A DNA stretch of 64,000 nt from Nostoc sphaeroides (lineage in GTDB: Bacteria > Cyanobacteriota > Cyanobacteriia > Cyanobacteriales > Nostocaceae), in assembly GCF_003443655.1 (NCBI RefSeq), contig NZ_CP031941.1, positions 4,524,501 through 4,588,500 on the forward strand, read 5' to 3'. Shown here one piece after another: positions 44,498-53,308 of this stretch. Under the pieces are notes generated by a model. The model made no database searches, had not been told where the DNA came from, and was given only the letters and a program-made list of their open reading frames with translations. The number at the start of each line of letters is the position of its first letter. The stretch's first letter is position 1. Made by a program: the position numbers and the translations under genes.

Positions 44498-45841
44498 ATG
44501 TCTTTTTCTAATCTCGGCTTGTCCAATGAAATTATCCGTGCGGTTACCGAACGCGGGTACACTGAACCTACGCCAATTCAGATGCAGGCGATTCCTGCCG
44601 TCTTGTCTGGTAGCGATTTGCTAGCTGGGGCACAAACTGGTACTGGAAAGACCGCTAGTTTTACCCTACCGCTTCTGCATCGGTTGTCGTCTGACAAAAG
44701 CATCAAAGGTACATATAAGGGATACCCGCCGATCAGGGCGCTGATTCTTACCCCGACTCGTGAACTCGCCGCACAGGTTGAAGAAAGCGTGCGCGAGTAC
44801 GGCAAGTACTTGCAGCTAAACTCGATGGTGATGTTCGGCGGAGTCGGTATTAATCTGCAAAAACAGCGTTTGAAGAACCGAGTGGATATTCTAGTCGCTA
44901 CTCCAGGGCGACTGTTAGACCATGTACAGCAAGGGACGCTGAACCTGTCGCATATTGAGGTTTTGGTGCTAGATGAAGCAGATCGGATGCTGGACATGGG
45001 CTTTATTCATGACATCCGCCGCATCCTCTCACTATTGCCCAAAAAGCGACAAAATTTGCTATTCTTCGCTACTTTCTCGGATAAAATTAAGACACTCGCC
45101 GCCGGACTGCTGAATAACCCGACGATGATTGAGGTAGCACGCCGCAACGTTACCGCCGAGACGATCGCACAGAAAGTTTATCAAGTAGACCGTGACAAGA
45201 AACGTCAATTACTTGCTCACCTGATTCGCCGAGATAATTGGTATCAAGTTCTAGTGTTCACCCGCACTAAGTACGGTGCTGACCGTTTGGTTAAGCAGTT
45301 GGGCGAAGACCGCATTCAAGCACTGGCAATCCACGGGAATAAGAGCCAGCCGGTGCGTACCAATGCTCTGGCAAAGTTCAAGAATGGTAGCTTACAGGTA
45401 TTGGTGGCGACAGATATTGCTGCTAGGGGTCTTGATATCAGCGAACTGCCTCATGTAGTTAACTTCGACCTACCCAATGTACCGGAGGATTATGTTCATC
45501 GCATAGGGCGTACTGGCCGCGCTGGCGCGTCAGGTGAAGCTGTATCGCTGGTGTCCGTTGATGAATACCCTCTATTGAAAGATATTGAAAAACTGATCGA
45601 GCAGCGCTTGCCAAGGGAAGTAGTGGCTGGTTTTGCACCTAACCCCGATAGCAATGCCGAACCAATGCCAAATGGACGGCAACACAGAGCCAAACCCGAA
45701 CGTGATCAGCGTCCGGCTCGTACTCCTAAACCTTTACCACAGACATCGGCTAAACGGAAGGCAGCGCCACCTGCCACGAATGGCGATAAGCCTGGTGCGC
45801 GTTCGTCGGCATCGCGCCGTTCTGCTAAACGCGATCGCTAA
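44498..45841 (+). CDS. DEAD-box RNA helicase (RhlE/Crh type)
   Basis: 447 residues from ATG 44498, preceded by TTGGAG; the longer ORF upstream has no support. Motifs: Q motif FSNLGLSNEIIRAV...TPIQ, motif I AQTGTGKT, Ia PTRELA, II VLDEADRMLDMGF, and motif VI HRIGRTGRAG. The C-terminal tail (about 380-447) is basic and Pro/Arg-rich. Motif III reads FAT in NLLFFATFSD where the family has SAT (residue 190 is Phe instead of Ser). SAT couples ATP hydrolysis to unwinding, so activity may be altered. It is divergent from the IF-3 paralogue, suggesting a translation or cold-response link. Confidence 0.92.
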   Translation: MSFSNLGLSNEIIRAVTERGYTEPTPIQMQAIPAVLSGSDLLAGAQTGTGKTASFTLPLLHRLSSDKSIKGTYKGYPPIRALILTPTRELAAQVEESVREYGKYLQLNSMVMFGGVGINLQKQRLKNRVDILVATPGRLLDHVQQGTLNLSHIEVLVLDEADRMLDMGFIHDIRRILSLLPKKRQNLLFFATFSDKIKTLAAGLLNNPTMIEVARRNVTAETIAQKVYQVDRDKKRQLLAHLIRRDNWYQVLVFTRTKYGADRLVKQLGEDRIQALAIHGNKSQPVRTNALAKFKNGSLQVLVATDIAARGLDISELPHVVNFDLPNVPEDYVHRIGRTGRAGASGEAVSLVSVDEYPLLKDIEKLIEQRLPREVVAGFAPNPDSNAEPMPNGRQHRAKPERDQRPARTPKPLPQTSAKRKAAPPATNGDKPGARSSASRRSAKRDR

Positions 45842-46046
45842 TCTTTGTTAGCTGTTCAATAAGTTGATTTTTCACGGGTTCTGGAAAACCTCACTTCCAT
45901 TTCTCTGCCCTACAAGGTTAGGGTGTACATGCAAGTCTTTTAACGTTGCACGAGAGGCTTTTGATCCCCCCAACCCCTCTTTTTAAGGGGGGCAGAAAAT
46001 CTTAAAGTTCTCCTTTTTAAGGGGGATTTAGAGGGATTTGAAAAGT
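45842..46046. other. Gene-free stretch with repeat fragments
   Basis: Contains a GTGTACATGCAAGTC end of repeat H near 45922. CTTTTTAAGGGGGG and CTTTTTAAGGGGGA blocks of a C/G-rich dispersed repeat follow. No gene. Confidence 0.45.
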
Positions 46047-46151
46047 TATACCAATTGGAAAAAATAATGCGACAAATAGACCATTTGTAGAGACGCGATT
46101 CATCGCGTCTTTACCCAAGGATGTGTTGCAATCATTAATTGAATTGGTATT
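46047..46151. repeat. Dispersed repeat I (about 105 bp)
   Basis: Inverted ends TATACCAATTGG / TTGAATTGGTATTA and a central hairpin GTAGAGACGCGATTCATCGCGTCTTTAC. The central hairpin resembles that in elements C and D, though the ends differ. Confidence 0.6.
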
Positions 46152-46175
46152 AGGAAGTTAAACGAGCGCTAAACT

Positions 46176-46297
46176 ATATTTAAGTCAATACCGTTCAGTT
46201 AAGCCCAAAAACCTTGGTAAAGACGCGAAATTTCGCGTCTCTACAGGTTTAAAATCAGTACCACAAATCCTTAACTGAACTGTATTGATATTTAAGT
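46176..46297. mobile_element. MITE D4 (102 bp) with 10-bp target duplication
   Basis: The element at 46186-46287 is nearly identical to D2 and D3. ATATTTAAGT is found on both sides (46176-46185 and 46288-46297). Confidence 0.93.
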
Positions 46298-46329
46298 ACA
46301 AGAAAGAAAAACGAACCGCAAAGGACACA

Positions 46330-46370
<41 letters not shown>

Positions 46371-46488
46371 GTTAAAAGAGTTTAGTATAGCCTCACAAAA
46401 AAATGGTATAAGCGCATTCGCGCAGCGTCTCCAAGAGTTGAAAGAAATGCTTAACTGATAATGTATTCAGGTCTAATAAAGAGTTAGA

Positions 46489-48444
46489 CTATAACAACTC
46501 GGTGATGGAAAATAACCGTTGTCGGTCTATTTTCTGAAGCTTGATTTTTTCAGCGTAGAAAGCCTGATAATACGATTGATATCGCTCTGGTTCAGTTTCT
46601 GGATCGGTTTGTTGCCATAATTCCAAAAAGTGGCGATAGCGTTTTTCAAGCATCACTAAATCCATGCAAGCGATCGCAGCTTGAACTACCTGCGGAGTCC
46701 GAAGTATTTCTTTCTGGTTTTTTTCATCGATATGAAACAAATGGGAAATTAACCCCATCTCGCTACCAAATTCTAAAAACTGGTCTTGCAGGCGGGAAAT
46801 TAAATCTGGTTGAGACGCAAAATTTTTTGTTTCTCCATCAACGGATGAAATTTCTAATATCTGTTGCCATAAAAATCGGTGGTGGGAAAGACTAAATTGC
46901 AAATCTCGCTCCTCTAGTTCGTCAATAATCGCTTGACGTTGTTCAGGACAATGCAAGTAAATTCGCAGTAATAAAGCCTCTGCGTGTTCTAAAAGGCTGC
47001 GTTCTGTGGGGAGTGGGGAGTAGGGAGTGGGGAGTGGGGATTTGCTACTTCCCCATGCTTTTCTGGCTGACACAGGTTTAGAGTATGTAGCCGGAGGAGG
47101 AGCAATTTGAGTTAGCAGATTTTCGACTCGTAGGGGTATAAGTCTGGTATCTCCTAAGCTGAGTATTTCTGCACAGTAAGAAACGTAATAGTTGCGTGTA
47201 TCGCTGTTAGCTATATTTTTAAGTAATTTGACTAATTGTTGAGTTACTTGCTGAAAATCAGTAGCCTGTCTCAAATCACGATCTTGAATAATTTGCTGAA
47301 TCTGCCAGTCTAACCAAAGTGGCGCATTTTTTAGCAGTTCTCCATAATCTTCTGGGGTGTGGCTATGCAAATATTCATCAGCATCTTTACCATCGGGTAA
47401 ATTGAGAACTTTTAACTGAACTTCGCCTTTGTATGCTAATTCGGCAATTTCACCGATCGCTCTTTCAGCAGCATTAGTGCCGGCTTTATCAGCATCAAAG
47501 TTGAGTACTAATTGTTTCGATTCGGTGTAGCGTAATATTAACCGGACTTGTTCTAAACTTAAAGCTGTACCGAGTGAGGCGACGGCGTTATTAATACCAA
47601 CAGCGTGGAGAGCGATCGCATCAAAATATCCCTCTACCACCACGGCTTGATCGACTTGAGAAATCCCACCTTTAGCTTGATCGAGGGCAAATAATGTTTT
47701 ACCTTTACTAAAAAGCTCGGTTTCTGGTGAATTCAGATATTTAGGTTGCTCATCCGTCAGGGTTCTACCACCAAAGGCAATAACACGCCCTTGCACATCA
47801 CGGATGGGAATCATCAAGCGATCGCGGAATACATCATAATAACCGCCCCCGGAAGAGCGTGGCTTAATCAATCCCGCTTTTTCTAGTATCTGCGCTGGGT
47901 AATGTTTATCTTCCACTAGATAACGATAGAGAGTTTCCCAACCTGCGGGGGCATAACCTAAACCAAATTGCTGTATAGTTTCTTCTTTGAATTGGCGGTT
48001 AGATTGCAAATATTGAAGTGCCTGTTGCCCTTGAGATTGTCTGAGGGCGTGTTGATAAAATTGTGCGGATGTTGCCAGAACTTCATATAACTGTTCACGC
48101 AAAGATAGCTGACGCTGTAATTCTTGGCGTTGTTCGGGTTCGAGAGTTTGCACAGGTACTTGGTAACGCCGTGCTAAATCCAGCACCACATCAGCAAAAG
48201 AACGCTTCCCCAACTCCATGACAAACTTAATGGCATTTCCTCCAGCTTGACAACCGAAGCAATAATACAATTGCTTGGTTTGGCTGACGGTGAAACTGGG
48301 AGATTTTTCATCGTGGAAGGGGCACAACCCGACGAAATCTTTCCCACGTTTGCGTAAAACTACGTATTCCGAGACGACATCTACAATATCAGCCCGTAGT
48401 TTAACTTCCTCAATTGTGTCTGGGTGCAAGCGGGGGATTTGCAT
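46489..48444 (-). CDS. dnaG: DNA primase
   Basis: 651 residues. It makes RNA primers for replication. The N-terminal zinc-binding domain has CPFHDEKSPSF and CFGCQAGG. The TOPRIM catalytic core carries VVEGYFDAIALH and the FDADKAG acidic motif. A C-terminal domain of about 200 residues contacts DnaB helicase. A G/C-rich short repeat read in frame produces SSKSPLPTPYSPLPTERS near residue 475, in the linker between core and C-domain. That suggests a repeat inserted in the coding region without breaking the frame. The 5' end is duplicated upstream (48560-48614). Confidence 0.96.
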   Translation of the reverse strand: MQIPRLHPDTIEEVKLRADIVDVVSEYVVLRKRGKDFVGLCPFHDEKSPSFTVSQTKQLYYCFGCQAGGNAIKFVMELGKRSFADVVLDLARRYQVPVQTLEPEQRQELQRQLSLREQLYEVLATSAQFYQHALRQSQGQQALQYLQSNRQFKEETIQQFGLGYAPAGWETLYRYLVEDKHYPAQILEKAGLIKPRSSGGGYYDVFRDRLMIPIRDVQGRVIAFGGRTLTDEQPKYLNSPETELFSKGKTLFALDQAKGGISQVDQAVVVEGYFDAIALHAVGINNAVASLGTALSLEQVRLILRYTESKQLVLNFDADKAGTNAAERAIGEIAELAYKGEVQLKVLNLPDGKDADEYLHSHTPEDYGELLKNAPLWLDWQIQQIIQDRDLRQATDFQQVTQQLVKLLKNIANSDTRNYYVSYCAEILSLGDTRLIPLRVENLLTQIAPPPATYSKPVSARKAWGSSKSPLPTPYSPLPTERSLLEHAEALLLRIYLHCPEQRQAIIDELEERDLQFSLSHHRFLWQQILEISSVDGETKNFASQPDLISRLQDQFLEFGSEMGLISHLFHIDEKNQKEILRTPQVVQAAIACMDLVMLEKRYRHFLELWQQTDPETEPERYQSYYQAFYAEKIKLQKIDRQRLFSITELL

Positions 48445-48559
48445 GGGATTAGGGATTGGGGACTGGGGATTGGGGATTGGGGATTAGGGATGAGAGATTG
48501 GGTGTTGGGGATTGAAATACCCATTACCTATTACCCAGTCCCTAGTCCCTAGTCCCCAG

Positions 48560-48614
48560 TTCCTCAATTGTATCTGGGTGCAAGCGGGGGATTTGCATGG
48601 GATTAGGGATTGGG
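48560..48614 (-). repeat. Duplicated dnaG translation start
   Basis: The first 13 codons of dnaG plus flanks (48406-48460) recur 154 bp upstream on the same strand. The copy starts at ATG 48598-48596 as MQIPRLHPDTIEE, then runs LGTRD and stops. A neighbouring segment (GGGATTGAAATACCCATTACC and following) is also repeated. So a tandem duplication arose within a repeat-rich leader. Confidence 0.85.
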
Positions 48615-48806
48615 GATTGAAATACCCATTACCTATTACCCAGTCCCTAGTCCCTAGTCCCCAGTCCCCAGTTCCTCGCCATCAACTTTGGAGAAATACC
48701 AAAGGATAAATGACAAAAGACTTCTGATGGCTATTATATTCTTGTTGCTAGACCAAGAGTGATCTATATAATTTTACATTGAATTTTATCAGAGGAATTA
48801 CTTAAA

Positions 48807-50159
48807 ATGGGGCGTATTTTTATTTCGGCGGCTCACGGAGGCAAAGAAGCTAGAGGGGTAGATCCAGGTGCGATCGCAGGTGGTACAACTGAAGCTAAAG
48901 AAATGATTCTGCTGCGGGATTTGATTGTCACAGAACTGAGGGCGCGGAATTTGGAAATTTTGGCGGTTCCTGATGACTTAAGCGCCGCCCAAACTATCAC
49001 CTGGATCAATTCCCGTGGCCGCCGGGGTGATGTCGCCCTAGAGATTGAATCTGACGCAGCTAACAGCCCTTCTGTGCGTGGGGCTGGCGTTTTCTATATT
49101 GCTAATAATAGCGATCGCAAGAGTAATGCTGAACAGTTGTTAGTGGCGTTGTTGCGCCGCGTACCCCAATTGCCGAATCGGGGAGTCAAGGCAGATACAA
49201 ATAGTGGATTGGGTAGTTTAGCATTCTGTCGTCAGACAACGCTTCCAGCTTTGGTGATGCAAGTGGGGTTTCTCAGTAATCCAGAGGATCGGGCTTTGCT
49301 GCAAAGTCGTCGCCGCGATTTTGCTTTGGGAATTGTCGATGGATTGGTGACTTGGAGTCGTGCAATTGACCCCACTCCTGGAACTCCGACCGCAGCAAAT
49401 TATCCGCCAATTAATATTAATATTAATGGACAAAATTATTCAGAGCAAGGAGTTTTAGTTAATGGTAATGCTTACATCCCCATTGATTTAGTAGACCTTC
49501 TGCGAATTGACCTTTCAAAAGCGGCTAATGTCAATCGGATTACCTATCGCAAAGTAGTTTACGTCAAAGCGATTGAACTGCGAGATTTTAATGTTGCAGT
49601 CAGTTGGAATGCTGCAACGCGTACTGTTAGCTTGCGATCAAATTTGGTGGTTTGCCCTGGTCAATTTTCGCGGGTGATGTCGAACGGTAATACTTCTGAA
49701 GTACAGTTACAATTATTCCTCAGAAATAATAATGAAAATGCTTTAGTACAGTTTCCTGACATCCCAAAAATTTATCGGGAAGAAGCAGGGATAGAGGGAG
49801 TTAACTATGATATTGCCTTTTGCCAAATGTGTGTAGAAACTGGATTTTTACGGTTTGGTGGCGATATTAGACCTGAGCAAAATAACTTTGCAGGCTTAGG
49901 TGCGATCGGTGGTGGTGCCGAGGCTGCGTCTTTTCCAAGTGCCAGAATTGGAGTGAGGGCACACATCCAACATTTGAAAGCTTACGCTAGTTTAGAACCT
50001 TTGGTACAAGAAGTAGTAGATCCAAGATTTCGCTTTGTCACACGCGGGATTGCACCATTAATTGATCAGCTATCAGGGCGCTGGTCAGCAGATTTAGATT
50101 ATGGTACAAAAATTTCAGCAATGCTCAAACGATTATATGAATCAGCAGGACTTCTTTGA
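48807..50159 (+). CDS. N-acetylmuramoyl-L-alanine amidase-like protein with glucosaminidase-like end
   Basis: 450 residues, no clear signal peptide. The N-terminal Amidase_3-type domain (about 1-185) opens RIFISAAHGGKEARGVDPGA, with the first zinc His and the GG. The site where the family has LEIHxDA reads LEIESDA (His to Glu). The catalytic Glu before GFLSN is Gln (VMQVGFLSN). A copper-amine-oxidase-like beta domain follows (about 205-285). The end (about 310-450, YDIAFCQMCVETGFLRFGGD...NNFAGLGAIG) resembles a lysozyme-like glucosaminidase. The amidase part may be inactive and serve binding. Confidence 0.8.
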   Translation: MGRIFISAAHGGKEARGVDPGAIAGGTTEAKEMILLRDLIVTELRARNLEILAVPDDLSAAQTITWINSRGRRGDVALEIESDAANSPSVRGAGVFYIANNSDRKSNAEQLLVALLRRVPQLPNRGVKADTNSGLGSLAFCRQTTLPALVMQVGFLSNPEDRALLQSRRRDFALGIVDGLVTWSRAIDPTPGTPTAANYPPINININGQNYSEQGVLVNGNAYIPIDLVDLLRIDLSKAANVNRITYRKVVYVKAIELRDFNVAVSWNAATRTVSLRSNLVVCPGQFSRVMSNGNTSEVQLQLFLRNNNENALVQFPDIPKIYREEAGIEGVNYDIAFCQMCVETGFLRFGGDIRPEQNNFAGLGAIGGGAEAASFPSARIGVRAHIQHLKAYASLEPLVQEVVDPRFRFVTRGIAPLIDQLSGRWSADLDYGTKISAMLKRLYESAGLL

Positions 50160-50246
50160 GTATTGAGTAAATAAACTTGCAATAATTACTTGATCCCTCT
50201 CTTCCTTTGTGCCCTTTGCGTCCTTTGCGGTTCGTTTAATAAATAC

Positions 50247-50337
50247 AGAACTTACGCAAACAATAGACAAAACCCTTATCTTTCAGGTAGGGGAAATTCA
50301 TGAATTGCCCCTACACCGTATAGTTTTGCGTAAGTCC
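50247..50337. repeat. Dispersed repeat M (about 90 bp)
   Basis: Inverted ends AGAACTTACGCAAA / TTTTGCGTAAGTCCT and a central hairpin AGGGGAAATTCATGAATTGCCCCT. It is non-coding and lies upstream of the restriction-modification gene. Confidence 0.65.
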
Positions 50338-50461
50338 TAAAATAAATATTAAATGCATCCTCATAGCGAAATGATATGAGGTTTTGCACAACGCGATCGG
50401 TCTTAGACATTAGGATGCCGTAAAGTTGTTGTAAACTTGATCGCAATTAAGAAGACAGACC

Positions 50462-53044
50462 GTGATCGTCCCATCAAGCAGTAGAGCGTTAGTAGCAAGT
50501 GATAACAGTAGTTTAGAGTTTACCAGCCTCGCAAAACTATCAAGTGGAAACTTGCTTGCAGAAGTCGATCTTTATCGGGCTGTAGTAAGTTTAAAGCTAA
50601 GGCAAGACAAAAAAGGGTCGATGGGTCAGTTTCTCACTCCCGCCTCAGTAGCCCAATTGATGGCTGGGATGTTTAATAGCCTTGATTTGCCTGAAATATC
50701 CTTGCTTGATGCTGGAGCAGGAATCGGTTCATTACTAGCGGCTTTTGTGGTACAAGTATGCCAGCATCAAAAACCCACATCAAGTTTGCGCGTTGTAGCT
50801 TATGAAATTGACCCTTTTCTAATTCGATATTTGCATCAGACTCTAAAGCTATGTGAGAAGGAATGTCAACATGTAGGTATTTCCTTCAATTACGAAATTC
50901 GTGAGACTGATTTTATCGAAGATGCAGTCAGGCTGCAAAAGCTTGGTTTATTGAATAGTGCAATCGCAACAGAATTTACCCATGCTATTCTCAACCCGCC
51001 TTATTTAAAAATCAATGCTCATTCCAAGGTGCGCGAGTTGCTGCGTTCCATCGGTTTGGAAACTAGCAATCTTTATACTGGTTTTATGGCTGCAACAGCG
51101 CAACTTTTAAAACCAAGTGGGGAGTTTGTAGCGATTACCCCGCGCAGTTTTTGCAATGGGCCGTATTTCCGTGACTTTCGCAAGATGTTTTTAGAGATGA
51201 TGGCTTTAGAGCAAGTGCATCTATTTGAGTCGCGGCAAGAAGCATTTAATGATGATGATGTTTTGCAAGAAACTATCATTATCCAAGCTACAAAACAAAA
51301 GCAAAAGTCTAACAGCGTAATTATCAATAGCAGCTGTGGCGCTAATGATGACTTGATAATGTCACACTCTGTAACATATTCGCAGTTAGTTCACCCTAAT
51401 GATTTAGAGCAGTTTATTCATATTATTCCAGATGATATTAGCCAGCAAATCGTTCGGCGAATGTCAATTTTTACATGTACATTGAAAGATTTAGGATTAA
51501 CAGTTTCAACTGGACGGGTAGTAGATTTCCGAGCAAAAGAGTACTTAAGGACAAATCCAGAAAATAATACTGTTCCTTTGATTTACCCGGTGAATTTATC
51601 GAATGGATATGTAGAGTATCCAAAAATAACGAAAAAACCTCAAGGGATAGTTTATATAGAAGAAACAGCGAATCTTCTGATACCAAATGAGCATTATGTC
51701 CTGTGCAAAAGATTCTCATCGAAAGAAGAGAAAAGGCGTGTTGTTGCAGTGGTTTATGATGCCGACCAATTTAATTATGCCTATGTCGGCTTTGAAAATC
51801 ACTTGAATTACTTTCACAAAGATGGGCGTGGACTTAGCCTTACCTTGGCTCGTGGACTTGCTGTTTATCTCAATTCAACCTTAGTTGATGCTTTTTTTCG
51901 GTTGTTCAATGGGCATACTCAGGTCAATGCAACAGATTTGCGAAAATTAAAGTACCCTAATTTGTCACAGCTATTATGTTTAGGGACGGAGTTTAAAGAT
52001 CAGTTTCCTTCTTTGCAGGAAATTGATGAACTTATAGAAAATCAGCTACTGAGTATGTCCAATCTGTCAGAGAATAATCCAATTGCAACTAAGTCTCGAA
52101 TTGATGAAGCGCTGCAAATTTTGACACAATTGGGCTTTCTGCGATCGCAGCTTAACGAACGATCAGCTTTAACTCTCTTGGCGTTGCTTGACTTAAAACC
52201 GACAGACTCTTGGCAATTAGCCACTTCCCCTTTGATGGGAATTACGCCGATGATGAACTTTATGGCTCAACATTATGGTAAAACCTATAAGCCCAACACA
52301 CGGGAAACAGTTCGCCGCCAGACAGTGCATCAATTTCTAGATGCAGCTTTGATAGTTGCTAATCCAGATGATTTAAGCCGCCCTATCAACAGTCCTAAAA
52401 CTGTATATCAAATTGAAAACAGTGCGTTAGAACTATTAAAAACTTACGCCACTAACGACTGGGAAAAGAGCATCTGCACTTACCTTGCTTCAGTTGAAAC
52501 TCTGAAAAAGCAGTATGCTCAAGAGCGCGAAATGTCCCGTATTCCAATAGTGATTAACCGAGAAATTAAAAATTTATCACCAGGTGGTCAAAATATTTTA
52601 ATTGAAAAAGTTATTAATGATTTTGCCCCTCGTTTTACTCCTAGCGGAAAGCTAATCTATGTTGGCGATACAGATGAAAAGTTCGCCCACTTCGATGAAG
52701 CAGCATTGGCAGATTTGGGCGTTAACATCGATTCACATGGCAAAATGCCAGATGTGATTATTCACTTCACAACAAATAACTGGTTGGTACTGATTGAAGC
52801 TGTAACCTCACACGGCCCAATTAATCCTAAACGGAAGAAGGAACTTGAAGTTTTATTTAGAAGTGCCCAAATACCTCTGGTGATGGTAACAACATTTCTC
52901 AGTCGTAAAGCAATGGTGGGATATCTGGCAGAAATTGCTTGGGAAACCGATGTTTGGGTTGCTGAAGATGCAACTCATTTGATTCATTTCAATGGTGAAT
53001 ATCTATTGCAGGCTTACCAAACAGATAAGAAGCAAACTTCCTGA
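50462..53044 (+). CDS. Fused adenine methyltransferase and PstI/BsuBI-type restriction endonuclease
   Basis: 860 residues. The N-terminal part (about 50-510) is an N6-adenine methyltransferase of Eco57I type: motif I SLLDAGAGIGSLLAAF, motif IV ILNPPYLKI, motif X-like GSMGQFLTP. A middle region of about 120 residues may hold target recognition. The C-terminal part (about 690-855) matches the BsuBI/PstI endonuclease domain: LIYVGDTDEK..., HGKMPDVIIHF, LIEAVTSHGPINPKRKKEL with a D...ExK-like centre. Family members recognise CTGCAG with separate M and R proteins. A single chain carrying both is unusual. The start is a GTG at 50462; ATG 50620 (MGQFLTP) is possible. Confidence 0.87.
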   Translation: MIVPSSSRALVASDNSSLEFTSLAKLSSGNLLAEVDLYRAVVSLKLRQDKKGSMGQFLTPASVAQLMAGMFNSLDLPEISLLDAGAGIGSLLAAFVVQVCQHQKPTSSLRVVAYEIDPFLIRYLHQTLKLCEKECQHVGISFNYEIRETDFIEDAVRLQKLGLLNSAIATEFTHAILNPPYLKINAHSKVRELLRSIGLETSNLYTGFMAATAQLLKPSGEFVAITPRSFCNGPYFRDFRKMFLEMMALEQVHLFESRQEAFNDDDVLQETIIIQATKQKQKSNSVIINSSCGANDDLIMSHSVTYSQLVHPNDLEQFIHIIPDDISQQIVRRMSIFTCTLKDLGLTVSTGRVVDFRAKEYLRTNPENNTVPLIYPVNLSNGYVEYPKITKKPQGIVYIEETANLLIPNEHYVLCKRFSSKEEKRRVVAVVYDADQFNYAYVGFENHLNYFHKDGRGLSLTLARGLAVYLNSTLVDAFFRLFNGHTQVNATDLRKLKYPNLSQLLCLGTEFKDQFPSLQEIDELIENQLLSMSNLSENNPIATKSRIDEALQILTQLGFLRSQLNERSALTLLALLDLKPTDSWQLATSPLMGITPMMNFMAQHYGKTYKPNTRETVRRQTVHQFLDAALIVANPDDLSRPINSPKTVYQIENSALELLKTYATNDWEKSICTYLASVETLKKQYAQEREMSRIPIVINREIKNLSPGGQNILIEKVINDFAPRFTPSGKLIYVGDTDEKFAHFDEAALADLGVNIDSHGKMPDVIIHFTTNNWLVLIEAVTSHGPINPKRKKELEVLFRSAQIPLVMVTTFLSRKAMVGYLAEIAWETDVWVAEDATHLIHFNGEYLLQAYQTDKKQTS

Positions 53045-53196
53045 GTAGACAGCAATACGCTTGGTGTTAGTGATATTTTGCCCCGGAAGATCCCCCAACC
53101 CCCCTTCAAAAGGGGGGCTTAATTCACTACTTTTGCTCTTCAAGTCGCTGAACACGAAAGCTACGGCACTTGGAAGCAGTTAAACCTGAATCAAAT

Positions 53197-53303
53197 TATA
53201 GCGGTTCCCATTCAGATGCGGTACAACATTATATCGCGAGGTGTAAGGGCACGGCAGTGCCGTGCCCCTACGGGTGTACCTCACGTAAACGAGAACCGCT
53301 ATA
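53197..53303. repeat. Dispersed repeat A, complete copy (107 bp)
   Basis: Starts TATAGCGGTTCCCATTC and ends GAGAACCGCTATA, with central palindrome GGGCACGGCAGTGCCGTGCCCC. It serves as reference for the broken copies at 16063, 37279 and 38310. Confidence 0.85.
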
Positions 53304-53308
53304 CTTTT

